A DNA stretch of 64,000 bases from Dromiciops gliroides (Eukaryota > Chordata > Mammalia > Microbiotheria > Microbiotheriidae): assembly GCF_019393635.1 (NCBI RefSeq), contig NC_057863.1:622661791-622725790 (forward strand), read 5' to 3'. Positions within the stretch are counted from its first letter, which is position 1. Every line of letters begins with the position of its first letter. A program made the position numbers and the translations under genes. Positions 43,908 to 55,021 of the stretch are shown here, piece after piece. The notes beneath the pieces are model-generated. The model saw nothing but the letters and a program-made list of their open reading frames with translations. It was not told where the DNA came from and did not search any database.

Positions 43908-44620
43908 CTGAGACCTACCCCAGGACAAACTGTGCTTGGAATCAAAATGCCAATTGGCAAAATATAAACTCCCACAGGACAAAATAAACTGCCTAAGCAG
44001 AATATTTTTAGGTTTTATAATCCCCATCTCCTACTACTATGCCTTGCAGAGTGGCCCTTAATAAAAACCAGTTGAATTGAATTAAATTCGGTAAACCTCT
44101 GATCCAAGGGAGCAATTCTTTTCAATTCAACGAATTCGACTTAACACTTATGAAGTGCCTGCTCTGCACCAGACACTGGGAATACATGGACCAGAAAATG
44201 CTATAGGCGTTGGTTCACAGACTCATAGTTTAAGAGCTAGAAAGGACCTTAGAGACCATGTAGTTCAACTTTCTTATTTTACCAGTGAGGAAACTAAAGC
44301 TCTCAAGGAGATGATCATTTCTTGTGGTGGGGTCTGACCATGAAAGTTCCATCCCCAAGGAATATGTGAAGAAGCACACTCTGCCTGATGCTGTTGCCCA
44401 CTCTGTCAGTCAACTAGAATTAAGTACCTATTATGGGCCAGGTGCCATGGTGAGCACTGGGGTTATCAAGAAAGGCAAAAAGCCAGTTGGATAAAACTGC
44501 TTCTGAAAGTTTGTGATCAGGTGGAATGGAGGGACTTGTTCCTCTGCACTTCTGCACTGAAGCATGCTCAGGTCCTCAATGGTTGTTTCCTATACAGTTA
44601 CTGTGGGATGAAGAGGGACC
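43908..44620. other. Mostly unassigned; MIR-type piece at 44220-44340
   Basis: 44220-44340 minus has agagctagaaaggaccttag and ccagtgaggaaactaaagct. 44400-44470 carries a short piece of the long ancient repeat (aagtacctattatgggccag). Confidence 0.45.
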
Positions 44621-44773
44621 TTTTTTTTTTTTTTTTTAATGGGGCAATGGGGGTTAAGTGACTTGCCCAGGGTCACACAGCTAGTAAGTGTCAAGTGTCT
44701 GAGGCTGGATTTGAACTCAGGTACTCCTGAATCCAGGGCCGGTGCTTTATCCACTGCGCCACCTAGCCGCCCC
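44621..44773 (-). repeat. Young CORE-SINE
   Basis: Target duplication GAAGAGGGACC (with following T run). Confidence 0.95.
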
Positions 44774-45092
44774 GAAGAGGGACCTTTTAATCAGCTGCTG
44801 AATGGGAAGTTAATATATGTAAGGGTCCCAACAATTTGACCTTAATCCCTCTTCTTAGTGTTGATCAAGGCAAAGACTTATAAACTTCTGGATAGAGGGT
44901 GGTAATCTTCCCTTAATATTATCATTCCACAAATCAGGTTTTAGCCAGATGAGGTTAACATTAACAGGAAACAGGCTTCAGTTAACCAAAATGTTCCAGA
45001 AGATATGGCGTAATAAAATTGAAAGAAAAAAAGGATTTAAAAAAAATTCCCATCACATCACCTTAAGGTAAAAGAGTATTAAAGATACTTGT
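44774..45092. other. Unassigned; shares a motif with 45745-45795
   Basis: 44828-44880 (caacaatttgaccttaatcc; gatcaaggcaaagactta) resembles 45748-45795. They may be two pieces of one unknown repeat. Confidence 0.35.
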
Positions 45093-45246
45093 GGGGGGCA
45101 GCTAGGTGGCGCAATGGTTAGAGCACTGGCCCTGGACTCAGGAGGACCTGAGTTCAAATCCGACCTCAGACACTTAACACTTACTAGCTGTGTGACCCTG
45201 GGCAAGTCACTTAACCCCAATTGCCTCACTAAAAAAAAAAAAAAAA
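45093..45246 (+). repeat. Young CORE-SINE
   Basis: Duplication AAAGATACTTG / AAAGATATTTG. Confidence 0.94.
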
Positions 45247-45523
45247 AAAGATATTTGCGACCTTATGAGTCTCAAAAGATCATAAGAGTGAGCTTCCAGT
45301 TGTGAAGGAACCAGTGTCTTTATCAGAGTTTTCCAGCAACCTAGAATGGGTGAGATGCTAGCACAACTCTGAGTAGTAATCTTGAGGATGCTGCCCAGTC
45401 ATAGCTGACATACTGTGTCCAACAAAAAGGAAGTGACTTGTCCATCAACTATGCCATGTGGTGGTGCAAATACCATGGAATAATTACTTGAAGTTTAAGG
45501 CCACTCCCCGCCGCCCCTTGCAC

Positions 45524-45524
<1 letters not shown>

Positions 45525-45588
<64 letters not shown>

Positions 45589-45740
45589 ATATATGTGTGT
45601 GTATATGTATACATATATGTGTGTGTATGTATATGTATATTGTGTGTCTATACACATATACATATACACAAATATGTGTGCACACACATACATATCTATG
45701 TGTATATGTATGTGTATACACACACATATATACACACACG
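45525..45740 (+). repeat. (TA)n/(TG)n/(CA)n microsatellite
   Basis: Pure AT run, then GT, GTAT and mixed TATG/CACA blocks; partly self-complementary. Confidence 0.96.
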
Positions 45741-46724
45741 AAGAACCAACAACTTGACCTCAATCTCATCTTGATTGGGAACAAAGCAAAGATTACCTAG
45801 TCACTGAGGTGGTAGTGCGCCCCCTGGTGTTGGAGAGAATCTTTAGTACTTGCTAGGTCTTCTCAGTAAATATCGTTTTGTAAAAGCTAATTGATGTTAA
45901 TTGGTTAAATGATACTGGAGCAATAATTAGTCATTCAATCAATATGCATTTGTTAAGAACATACTATGTACCAGGCATATAACCAGTGCTAGGCACCGGG
46001 GATACAAAGAAAATCAAAGGACAGCCCTTGCTTTTTGGGAGCTTACAGTCTAATGGAGGATAACATGCAAATGACTATGGACAAATCAGCTGTAGACAGG
46101 GCAAATTGGAAATAATCAACAGAGGAAAAGCAGTGGCATTTAAGGAAATCAGAGTTCTTCTGGGCTAGTCAATGCTATAGGGAGATAATCACCATAACCA
46201 GCAGTTGATAAGGGGAAAACACATAGGAATGGGGGCTCAAGCTGATAACGTAAGAAATATACACCCAATCCCTCAGGAGTACATCGAGAGTCCTGATGGG
46301 AAGATGTAGCTAACCTACTCTTTGGGTCAGGAAGTTCTGAGCTTCACTATATGACCATGTACACAAATAAGTAAATATAAAATAATTTGGGGAAGAAGAG
46401 AGCACTCTTGTCCAGGACAAATGTGCTATAACAGAAGGAAGACTCAGCTCCTTGTCAGTAATGGCTCTAGGTATGGCATCATAAAAGAGTTAAATTATAT
46501 TGTCCTCTCTGGGAATATCAACTCATGTAATCATAACAACTCACATTTCTATAGCACTTTAAAGTTAATAAAGCCCTAGGCTGCCAAACTACTCATTGAG
46601 AACTTGAGGCTTCTGGCTTCAAGTCCAGTTGTCTTTCCACAAACAATGACACAAGAATTGATATTTCTACAACCTATAAGGGAAAATGGTTGCTAAGCCA
46701 GAGGATGTCCAAAGAATAATTACA
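45741..46724. other. Old repeat pieces and unassigned DNA
   Basis: 45930-46160 is a piece of the long ancient repeat (ggatacaaagaaaatcaaag; ggagcttacagtctaatgga). The rest is unrecognised. Confidence 0.45.
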
Positions 46725-46925
46725 GGAGCTTAGATTTAGAGTTGGAAAGGACCCTAGAGGTCATTCTGTCTACCCTCCCCCTTATTTTACATGTGAGGAA
46801 ACTGAGGCCTGGAGAGGTTACATGTCTTGATCAATGCCACATCATTAGTAGGGGGTTGGGATGGAATTCAAATCCTAATCCTCTGAGTCTGGCTCTAAAC
46901 CCAACACTCTTTCCACTTCAGTCAA
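46725..46925 (-). repeat. MIR-type SINE
   Basis: Antisense agatttagagttggaaagga, gtgaggaaactgaggcctgg and ccaacactctttccacttca. Confidence 0.7.
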
Positions 46926-46985
46926 TCAGTCAATAAACAGGCACTGTGCTAAGCACTGGGGATACAAATAGAAGCAAAATACATG

Positions 46986-47639
46986 CTGCTGAGGTTCCTT
47001 CCAATTTTCCAATTATGTGGCTCTGTGGAGGCAGTCTGGGTAGAGAGGAGGTCCCCTCCCTCTCCTTCCCCCCATTTCCTCTAATGACAATCTAACTCCC
47101 TTTCCTTCTTCTAAGGCTGCCTTCCATCCTAACCCTCATTGGGTCAAAGGCTAAGGGCCAAGAAGTGTGGGAATGAACTACAGAGGGGAGGAAATAGTGA
47201 CCCTTCTTCTCAGGAGGGTCTTTAGGAGCTCACAGTATAATGGAAGAGAAAACAAGCAAATAAATACATACAAGGCATGCTATAAACAAGATAAATAGGA
47301 AATCGTTAACAGAGGGAAGACACTAGAAGTCACTAACTTTACCTAAAAGAAAACAAAGCTTCAAAGTATTTCCTGCTTAGCACAGTGTGTTCTTCTGGAC
47401 ACAGTTCAAGATCACAGTAGCTTTTTTCTAAAGTTGGACTTTCTCTGTTGGGCCCCCTTATATCATCCCACCTTTCAAAACCCTTTTCCCTTACTAACCT
47501 TTCCCAAACTCCAATCCTTATCTAGATCAGCCTTCGCCCTCTCTAACTTCTAGCCTGTGTTGCCCTCCCTTTCTACTGTACCCTTTGGAGTCTCTGCTAC
47601 TTAAAAAAAAAAGATTGTTAATGTCTCTATGCTTTTTAT
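46986..47639. other. Unassigned; ancient-repeat piece at 47222-47335
   Basis: Otherwise nothing recognised. 47440-47600 is pyrimidine-rich. Confidence 0.35.
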
Positions 47640-48790
47640 ATAGTAATCATTTCCTTATATATCCTCCTTGTCCTATCCCTAACCCACCCTTGTAACAAAG
47701 AAAAAGAGCCAATAATAACTGGCTGATATAGCATCTTTGTTGGTCCAGTTATTATTCAATTGAGCATCCATAGATGTTCATCAGATGTCTAGATTCATGA
47801 CAGGTCATCACACTGATTCCAAGTCTGCTTGCCTTTTTGTATTGTTCTATTTGCATGTTCTTCCCCTGGTTCTGCTTACTTTCCTCTTTATCAGTTCATA
47901 CAAGTGTTCCTGGGATTCTCTATCCCTTTTATTCATTGTTCCTCTCCACACTTCACATTTGATTCTCTCCCCAGACTTCCTCTACCATGTCCCAGAAAGC
48001 TCACTCCAGCCCTAGACTTTACACACTGGAAGGACCTACCTCCTCTGGTTCCTCCCAGAATTTCTATTTTAAGGAGACTGCCAAGGTGACCCTTGTCTTC
48101 ACTCCTCTACAGGTTGGGCTGCTGATTCTCCTTCTGGACTTTCTTTACAATGTCTTCCCACAGGATAATCTTCATTCCAGACTCTTCTTCCTTCCTGTGC
48201 TCTCTAATCTCCTGACTATTTGTCCGACCCCCTTGCCATATGTGGGTTAAGAGTTCCAGAAGCTGCTGCTGCAGCTGGTGAAATACCTCTGAGGCTTGCT
48301 GCTGGCACCCTGGCTCAACACTATACTATATTTGCTCTGGGATCCAGTGCCGATCATTGCCCCACCAAGACTGACCTTTTCTGTCCATCTCCTAAATTGT
48401 CTTTGGCTAAGAAATTGTTTCACCCTGACCTTTTGTTGGTTCCACAGCTCCAAAAAACAATTTGAGGCATGATTTTAAAGCTTTTTGGAGGGGAATTTGG
48501 GAGAGCTGAGGTGAGTCTCTGCCTTTACTCCACCATCTTGGCTCCACCTTTCTCCTATAACTATATTTCTTACTGCACAATTATATTCCATTATATTCAT
48601 ATGGCCCTATTTCTTTGATCTTTCTCCAGTCAGTGGATTCATTTTGTTTCCAATTACTTTGCTACCACCAAAAAAAGTTATGTAGAAACTATTTTGGCAG
48701 ATTTAGAGCCTTCCTTTCTTGGGTATATGCCCAGTAGAAAAATTGTTGGTTCAAAGAGAAACATTCCACATTACTAGTTAACTCCCCTTT
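47640..48790 (-). mobile_element. LINE-1, old subfamily, with a displaced 5' UTR
   Basis: 47830-47945 and 48556-48790 look like antisense L1 3'-end text (ccctggttctgcttactttc; attatattccattatattca; gggtatatgcccagtagaaa). Between them, 48250-48552 reverse-complements to an L1 5' start (gccaagatggtggagtaaag; gactcacctcagctctccca). 47946-48249 is unassigned. Probably one L1 inserted in another. Confidence 0.55.
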
Positions 48791-48999
48791 ATCCTCTTCC
48801 ATTTCCCATCTAATTGAAATTTAGCTTTCTCCTGAAGATAACCACATTTCTTGACACTTTCACCTTTTCTCATATATCCTGCTGACACCTAAGGCTGAGA
48901 GGAGAAATTAGCATACTCCTACCTCAACACCTGCCACTTTCATATCTTTCTTCTACCACCATCATTAAGTAGCCACCTCTTCTTTGAAATTTAATCTGC

Positions 49000-49640
49000 C
49001 CAGACTAGATTCTTTTAAAACAAAATTTATTGAGCTCTTTTATTTTTATATTACCTTCATTTTCAAGTATATCTTTTCCTCTTCTCTATCCAGTGAACCA
49101 TCTTTCATAAAAAGAAGAAAGAAAGAAAGAAGGAAGGAAAGAAAGAAAGGAGAAAGGGAGGAAGGTAGAGAAGGAAGAAGGGATGAAGGGAAGGCAGGAA
49201 GAAGGAAGAAAGAAAGGAAGGAAAAAGGGAAGGAGGGAGGGAAGGAAGAAAAAAAAAATTCGGTTCAACAAAACTAACCAACATATGAACCATCTAGCAG
49301 TGCAAGCAACATCCCTAATGCTGCAAGGAGGGAGGTACATTTTCTCAAATCTTTTCTGGGACTAAGCTTGGTCATTTTCTATTAGTATCCCCAGTTTTGT
49401 CTTATTTCCATTTCCATTGCTGTGTTCCTTGCCATCCTGGTTCTGCTCACTTCACTCTGCATCAGTCTATATATCTTCCTGTGCTTCTCTATAGTTTTCT
49501 TATCCCTTGTTTCTTTCAGTCCGGTAATACTGAATTACATTCACATGCCACAATTTGTGGCCCTTCCTCGATCGATCAGTTGTCTGCAGTTCTTGCTACC
49601 ACAAAAAGTGAGGCCAGATGATCGTTGCTGCTCTCTAAGG
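49000..49640 (-). mobile_element. LINE-1 3' end, old subfamily, split by a purine tract
   Basis: 49015-49105: aaatttattgagctctttta and ccagtgaaccatctttcata. 49255-49640: ttcaacaaaactaaccaaca, ggttctgctcacttcactct, ttgctaccacaaaaagtgag. Confidence 0.72.
49105..49255 (+). repeat. (GAAA)/(GGAA) purine-rich microsatellite
   Basis: Impure AAGAA/GGAAG units within the L1 3' UTR, in the same relative place as the GGAA tract at 15.5 kb. Confidence 0.93.
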
Positions 49641-49849
49641 ACTTGCTGGTCATTCTCTCTCCTCTCCAGTGAGCTCAGGACTTGGCTCAGCCTGCTCTGT
49701 TGGCCCAATCCTTTTGAACATCTAGGCCTTCTAGTTCCTGAACCTCCTTAGCCCCCATGACTGGTGACTAAGATAACTGCTGTATGGCCCTGCCCTGCCC
49801 CAGGTATGGGCGTTATGATTATGGTTCTGATCATCAGTGTGTCCAGACA

Positions 49850-49984
49850 GTCATTAGAGTTTCAGCGCTGAAAAAGCCCATAGAGATTAGCCAGTTCACG
49901 TGCCTCGTTGTGAGATAAGGAAACAGAGGGTCTAAGTGATACACGGCTTATTCCTGGAAGAGCTGAGAAGCAAACCTAGGTCAT
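49850..49984 (-). repeat. MIR-type SINE
   Basis: Antisense tttcagcgctgaaaaagccc, gataaggaaacagagggtct and aagcaaacctaggtc. Confidence 0.55.
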
Positions 49985-50640
49985 CACAAACTGGAAACAA
50001 AGTGGGTGACCCTCATTTGGAGAGATGGCTGAAAAGAGTTAAGATATGTGGGTATCATGGCCTATCACTGAGGAATGAAAAATAATGAAATGAGTAGCTA
50101 CCAAGAGCATTGGGTGTACAGTCAGAGGACCTGAATTCAAATCCTGCATGTGACCATCATTTAACCTCCCCGGGCCTCAGTTCTTCATCCACATGTGTGT
50201 ATGTATGTATATGTTTGTCTGCATATACACATATATGTGCATGTGTGTATGCATGCACATATACATACGCATGTGTATATACCTGTTGTCACCCCTGATA
50301 AAAGGTAAATTCCAGGAAAATAAGAATTCTTTCATTTGTGGTCTTTGTATCCCCAGTGCCTGACACACAGTAGGCACTTTAAAGAATGTTTATTGCTGAA
50401 TAAAAATGAGGAGGTTGTACCTGATGCCTCTGAGGTCCTCTCTAGCTTTAGACCTGTGAGCTTATGAATATGAGGAATTCAGAGAAACACTGGAAGATTG
50501 TATGAACTGATTCTGGGTGAAATACACAGAACCAAAAGAATATAAATGTTACACCTACAACAATGTAAATGAAAAGATCATGAAAAGGAGGGTAAATTCT
50601 GAATAAAGGAAAAAATGAAGGTGCTGGAGAACAGATAATG
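49985..50640 (+). mobile_element. LINE-1 fragment split by MIR-type SINE, microsatellite and L2 end
   Basis: L1 at 49985-50102 (aaactggaaacaaagtgggt) and 50464-50640 (ggaattcagagaaacactgg; gggtgaaatacacagaacca). In between: a MIR-type SINE 50103-50182, a (TG/TA) tract 50196-50282 and an L2 terminus 50283-50410 (agtaggcactttaaagaatg). Confidence 0.6.
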
Positions 50641-50659
50641 AAACAAATATTCCTGTTAG

Positions 50660-50845
50660 AAGCAACTAGGTGTCAAAGTGAATAGAGGGCAAGACCTAGA
50701 GTCTGGAAATTTCCTATCTAACGGAACCTCTGCCTCATCTGTAAAATGGAGATAATAATAACACCTACCTCTTGGGGTTGTTATGAGATACAAATGAGAT
50801 ATTTGTGAAGTGATTTGCAAATCTTCAAGTGCTTTTACCTAGCCA
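50660..50845 (+). repeat. MIR/THER1-type SINE
   Basis: Shows tctgcctcatctgtaaaatg, cctacctcttggggttgtta and gaagtgatttgcaaatcttc. Confidence 0.68.
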
Positions 50846-51091
50846 TCATTAGCTAGGAGGTGCAGTAGATAGAGTACCAGGCCTGAAATCAGGAAGACCT
50901 GAGTTCAAATCTGGATTCAGACACTTAATAGCTGTATGACCTTGGACAAGTCCCTTCACCCTGCTTGCCTCAGTTTCCTCATCTGCAAAATGAGCTGGAG
51001 AAGGAAATGACAAACTTCTCCAGTATCTTTGCCAAGAAAACCCCAGATGGGGTCACTGGGAGTCAGACATGACAGATCAACAACAACAAAG
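50846..51091 (+). repeat. RTE-tailed SINE with (CAA)n end
   Basis: Full length, ending gacatgacagatcaacaaca and aca-rich, as expected of RTE-type tails. Confidence 0.87.
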
Positions 51092-51374
51092 AGGCTAGGG
51101 ACCTCTAGGACAGAATGCTGCACGCATCATTAGGTGTGGTCAGTGCTCTGTATATTTAAATTTAATTGTCTTTCTTCTTCAAAGGGAAGGTTCAGTGCAA
51201 AGTACTGGAGAACTTCCCCAGAAATAACCATGATTCGGGGATAAATGGAACGAATTAAGGCCTTAAAAATAAATTAATCTATTGTTCTGTTTTCATTTAA
51301 CATGATTTCATTCATTTCTTTCTAGATATGGACATGTGGATTACATTTTTCACGGGTCCATTTTGTTCCAACTG

Positions 51375-51720
51375 GGAATTTTGGTTCAGTGGCAAATTGC
51401 TGGGTTGGGGTCAGAGGCTCTGGTCCAAATCTCAGTTTTGTTGTTAACTACTTGTGTGGCCTTTTTAAATTTTAAATTTTGTTTTTGTTTTTGTTTTTTT
51501 GTGAGGCAATGAGGATTAAGTGACTTGCCCAGGGTCACACAGCTAGTAAGTGTCGAGTGTCTGAGGCCGCATTTGAACTCAGGTCCTCCTGAATCCAGGG
51601 CCAGTGCTTTATCCACCGCACCACCTAGCTTCCCCTACTTGTGTGGTCCCCTCTCTTAAATGAGGCTGTTGGACCAGATGACCTCTCAGGTTCCTTCCAG
51701 ATCTAAATCTACTACCCCAC
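51375..51720 (+). repeat. MIR-type SINE split by a young SINE
   Basis: Left part gtcagaggctctggtccaaa; right part aaatgaggctgttggaccag and ggttccttccagatctaaat. Confidence 0.7.
51460..51634 (-). repeat. Young CORE-SINE
   Basis: Target duplication CTACTTGTGTGG (51448-51459 and 51635-51646), exact. Confidence 0.96.
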
Positions 51721-51734
51721 GACCCTAACTCTTT

Positions 51735-52080
51735 TAGTCAATCAACAAACATTTAGTAAGCACCTGCTATGTGCCAGGCACTGTGCTAAATGCTGGGGAT
51801 ACAAAAAGGGGGAGGGGGGGCAAAGTCAGGCCCTGCCCTCAAGGAGCTCACAGTCTAATGGGGAGGCTGAAAACTACTTGCCAACAAGCTACATGTGGGA
51901 AAAATAGGGCATGATCAACAGAGCAGAAGGCACTACCATTAAGGGAGATTTATACTTCTTTTCATGAGATTGGAAACCAGACTGGGTCTTAATGGGGTTT
52001 TCCAGCTGCGATGCTCTCAAAAGCACTTCCCAAGAAGCCCTCCTGGGCTGGGGAATTGGAAGAAGAAATGCAGACAACTT
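51735..52080 (+). mobile_element. Piece of the long ancient repeat
   Basis: Shows gtgccaggcactgtgctaaa, ctcaaggagctcacagtcta and gggcatgatcaacagagcag. Confidence 0.6.
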
Positions 52081-52214
52081 AAGAACCCTCCATCTTCTTT
52101 CAGTGGTTAATTGAGAATGGATATTTCCTTTGGCAATGGCCTCCCCCTAAGCTGGGGTAGATTCCACAGCACTGAGAACTGGAAGCCAAGATCTCCTATG
52201 GCTCCTAGGCATCA

Positions 52215-52445
52215 AGGGGGCATAGCAGATAGAAGGATGGCTGGAGAGCCAGTAAAATCTGAGTTCAAATCCTGTCTCAGATGCTGACTAGCTGTGTGCC
52301 CCAAGAAGTCGCTTAGCTTCTCAGGCTCAGTTTCCTCATCTATAGAATGAGGAAAATAGCAGCTACCCCTCACAGTTAACTATTTGTAAAGCTTTTTATC
52401 AGCCTCAAAGCGATATATAAATGCTACCTGTTATTATTGTTGTAA
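52215..52445 (+). repeat. MIR/THER1-type SINE
   Basis: Shows ctgagttcaaatcctgtctc, gctcagtttcctcatctata and ttattattgttgt at the end. Confidence 0.75.
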
Positions 52446-52896
52446 TTTCTCCAGGATGCCTTTACCCAGCAGTGCCTTCTGAGCTGGGCAACAGAGGTTT
52501 TGTTGCCAAAACCACCAGCCAGATGACAACTGTTGCTACCCATATCAGACAGGGCTCGGAGGACACTGTTTTCATGAGGCTCATCAACAAGGGGTACCTC
52601 TATAGACCACCCTCCATTCCTCCCCAGAGTAGGTAGCAGCATCCTGTCTCAAAGGCCAGCAGTCACTTGATTACACAACAGCTCCCATTTCCCTCTAGGT
52701 CGGTTGGGGTCTTAGGTGTCTGTCACATGCCCAGCTCTCTCCCAGCCTGGATTTCCCCTTGGCTGGCTTCCTGGTCACATACAAATCTTTTAATCACACA
52801 AGCATCTTGATAACCCGCAGTTAGGGACCAGTTTTCCCATGGGAAAAAAAAAAAAATTCAATGGCTGATTAACATCATTACTTTCTTTTTCATTTG
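52446..52896. other. Unassigned unique-looking sequence
   Basis: No recognised repeat. The two overlapping 71-72-codon open frames on opposite strands have no family resemblance. Confidence 0.4.
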
Positions 52897-53146
52897 TTGT
52901 TGTTCAGTCGTTTTCAGTTGTGTCCAGCTCTTCCTGACCCTGACTTGGGGTTTTCTAAGCAGAGATACTGAGTGGCTTGCCATTTCCTTCTCCAGATCAT
53001 TTGACAGATGGGGAAACTGAGGCAAACGGGATTAAGTGAGTTGCCCAAGGTCACTCAGTTAGAGCCTGATTTGAATTCAAGAAAATGAGTCTTCCTGACT
53101 CCAAGCCCAGCATTCTATGCACTATGGCATCACCTAGTTGTCCCTT
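52897..53146 (-). repeat. RTE-tailed SINE, full length
   Basis: Starts ttgttgttgttcagtcgttt, then ttctaagcagagatactgag, ggggaaactgaggcaaacgg, ending catcacctagttgtcc. Confidence 0.87.
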
Positions 53147-53324
53147 TTTCTTTTTCATATCATCTACTAAATTCTTACCTGGTATTATCACCATCTCCAT
53201 TTACTCTGAGCAACTAGAACCACGGGAACTAGAAAGGAAGTCTTTTATACCCAACAATTAATGACCCCTCCCCTCACTCCTTCCCAGTTCCTCAGTAATG
53301 ATACATCCTAGAAAGACAGTAAAA

Positions 53325-53588
53325 TGTCCCTGTTCATGGGAGAATGGCTAAACAAGCTGAACAAAATGGAACATTACTGTGTTATAGGAAATTATGATTA
53401 TGAAGGATTCAGAAAAACAAAAGAAGACTTAGATGAAGCGATCCAGAGTGAATTAAGTAGAACCAGGAAAGCAATATACATGGTGACTACAACAATGGAA
53501 ATGAAAAGAGCAAAAGCAAACCCCAGACTGAGTGCCATGTAATTTTAAAGACCAAGCTTGGCCTCAGAAGAGTTAGAAAAAGGAGCTG
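53325..53588 (+). mobile_element. LINE-1 ORF2-end fragment
   Basis: Shows atgggagaatggctaaacaa, taggaaattatgattatgaa, ggattcagaaaaacaaaaga and gaattaagtagaaccaggaa. Confidence 0.7.
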
Positions 53589-53598
53589 CCCTGAGTTT

Positions 53599-53661
53599 GT
53601 TTTTTTTTTTGGGGGGGGGGGGGCAATGAGAGTTAAGTGACTTTCACCACCTAGCTGCCCT
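53599..53661 (-). repeat. Internally deleted CORE-SINE
   Basis: Keeps the tail (T and G runs), ggcaatgagagttaagtgac, then jumps to ttcaccacctagctgccc. About 85-90 bases of CORE and head are gone, yet the duplication CCCTGAGTT remains on both sides. Confidence 0.88.
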
Positions 53662-53796
53662 ACCCTGAGTTCTTTATAAAGGTGGGGGACTATGGCTATA
53701 AAAAGAATTGCCTATACTGTCAGGCACAAGTGATACCTGGGTTAGTTTTCCTGAACTGCTTCCCCCTTTTAATTTTTTTTTAACAATAGATGGCTT

Positions 53797-53962
53797 GGGG
53801 CAGCTAGGTGGTGCAGTGGATAAAGCACTGGCCTTGGATTCAGGAGGACCTGAGTTCAAATCCAGCCTCAGACACTTGACACTTACTAGCTGTGTGACTC
53901 TGGGCAAGTCACTTAATCCTCATTGCCTCACAAAAAAACAAAACAAAAGAAAACAAAAAAAC
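53797..53962 (+). repeat. Young CORE-SINE
   Basis: Duplication AATAGATGGCTT / AAGAGATGGCTT, with an A/C-rich tail. Confidence 0.94.
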
Positions 53963-53974
53963 AAGAGATGGCTT

Positions 53975-54440
53975 GTATCAATTGGGAAATGGCAGAACAA
54001 GTTATGGTAGGTGAATGGAATGGCAACTTATTGTACTCTGAGAAACAATAAAGAGGATGGTTTCATAGGAACTTGAAAAGAGTTGTAGGAAGTGATTCAG
54101 AGGAAGTGAACAGAATGAGGGGAACAATTTACACAATATCAACATTATAAAGACAGGCTTTAAAGGACTTAAGAACTGATCAATTCAATGACCAACCATG
54201 ATTCCAGAGGATCCACGATGAAACATCTTACCTCCCTGCTGACAGAAAGGAGACAGACTCAGGATGCAGAATGAGAACTTCGTTTTTTAGACATGGCCAA
54301 TGTGGGAATTTTTTTTTCTTGGCTATTTATATTTACGACATCCTATTTTCTTTTCTATTTTTTTATTGGCGAGGGGAAGGTGGGAGAGAAAATGGGTTTT
54401 CATTAGTTGAAAAAATTATTTTAATTTTTAAAAGAATGCA
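53975..54440 (+). mobile_element. LINE-1 3' end, older subfamily
   Basis: Shows attgggaaatggcagaacaa, tgaatggaatggcaacttat, gaggatccacgatgaaacat, tagacatggccaatgtggga and a T-rich 3' UTR. Confidence 0.78.
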
Positions 54441-54527
54441 AGAGATGGTTTGCTGGGGAAGAGAAAAGAGGTAGAATATATTTGGAAATAAAAAGTAATA
54501 CAAAAACAAAAAGGTATCAATGTAACT

Positions 54528-54668
54528 TGGGGGGGGGGGCAATGAGGGTTAAGTGACTTGCCCAGTGTTACACAGCTACTAAGTGTCAAGTGTCTGAGGC
54601 TGAATTTGAACTCAGGTCCTCCTGAATCCAGGGCCAGTGCTTTATCCACTGCACCACCTAGCTGCCCC
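54528..54668 (-). repeat. Young CORE-SINE, array copy 1
   Basis: Preceded at 54518-54526 by CAATGTAAC, the target shared by the array. Starts with a G11 run. Confidence 0.95.
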
Positions 54669-54677
54669 CAATGTAAC

Positions 54678-54838
54678 GTTTTTTTTCTTCTTTTTTCTTT
54701 TTTTTGGCTGGGCAATGAGGGTTAAGTGACTTGCCCAGGGTCACACAGCTAGTGTCAAGTGTCTGAGGCTGTATTTGAACTCAGGTCCTCCTGAATCCAA
54801 GGCCAGTGCTCTATCCACTGTGCCACCTACCTGCCCCC
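54678..54838 (-). repeat. Young CORE-SINE, array copy 2
   Basis: Preceded by CAATGTAAC (54669-54677), with a pyrimidine-mixed tail. Lacks a few bases in the CORE (gctagtgtcaagtgtc). Confidence 0.95.
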
Positions 54839-54846
54839 AATGTAAC

Positions 54847-55011
54847 TTTTTTTTCCTTTTTTTTCTTTTTTTTTTGGTGAGGCAATTGGGGTTAAATGAC
54901 TTGCCCAGGGTCACACAGCTAGTAAGTGTTAAGTGTCTGCGGCCGGATTTGAACTCAGGTACTCCTGAATCCAGGGCCGGTGCTCTATCCACTGCGCCAT
55001 CTAGCTGCCCC
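54847..55011 (-). repeat. Young CORE-SINE, array copy 3
   Basis: Preceded by CAATGTAAC (54838-54846) and followed by the fourth CAATGTAAC (55013-55021). Its 3' end is the aattgcctcac type, unlike copies 1 and 2 (cattgccc), so it belongs to another subtype. Confidence 0.95.
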
Positions 55012-55021
55012 CCAATGTAAC

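Noticed and set aside
45449-45800. Overlapping Tyr/Ile/His/Val/Cys-rich frames on both strands
   Set aside because: Translations of TA/TG/CA repeats; the same happens at 7.5, 20.8 and 33.9 kb.
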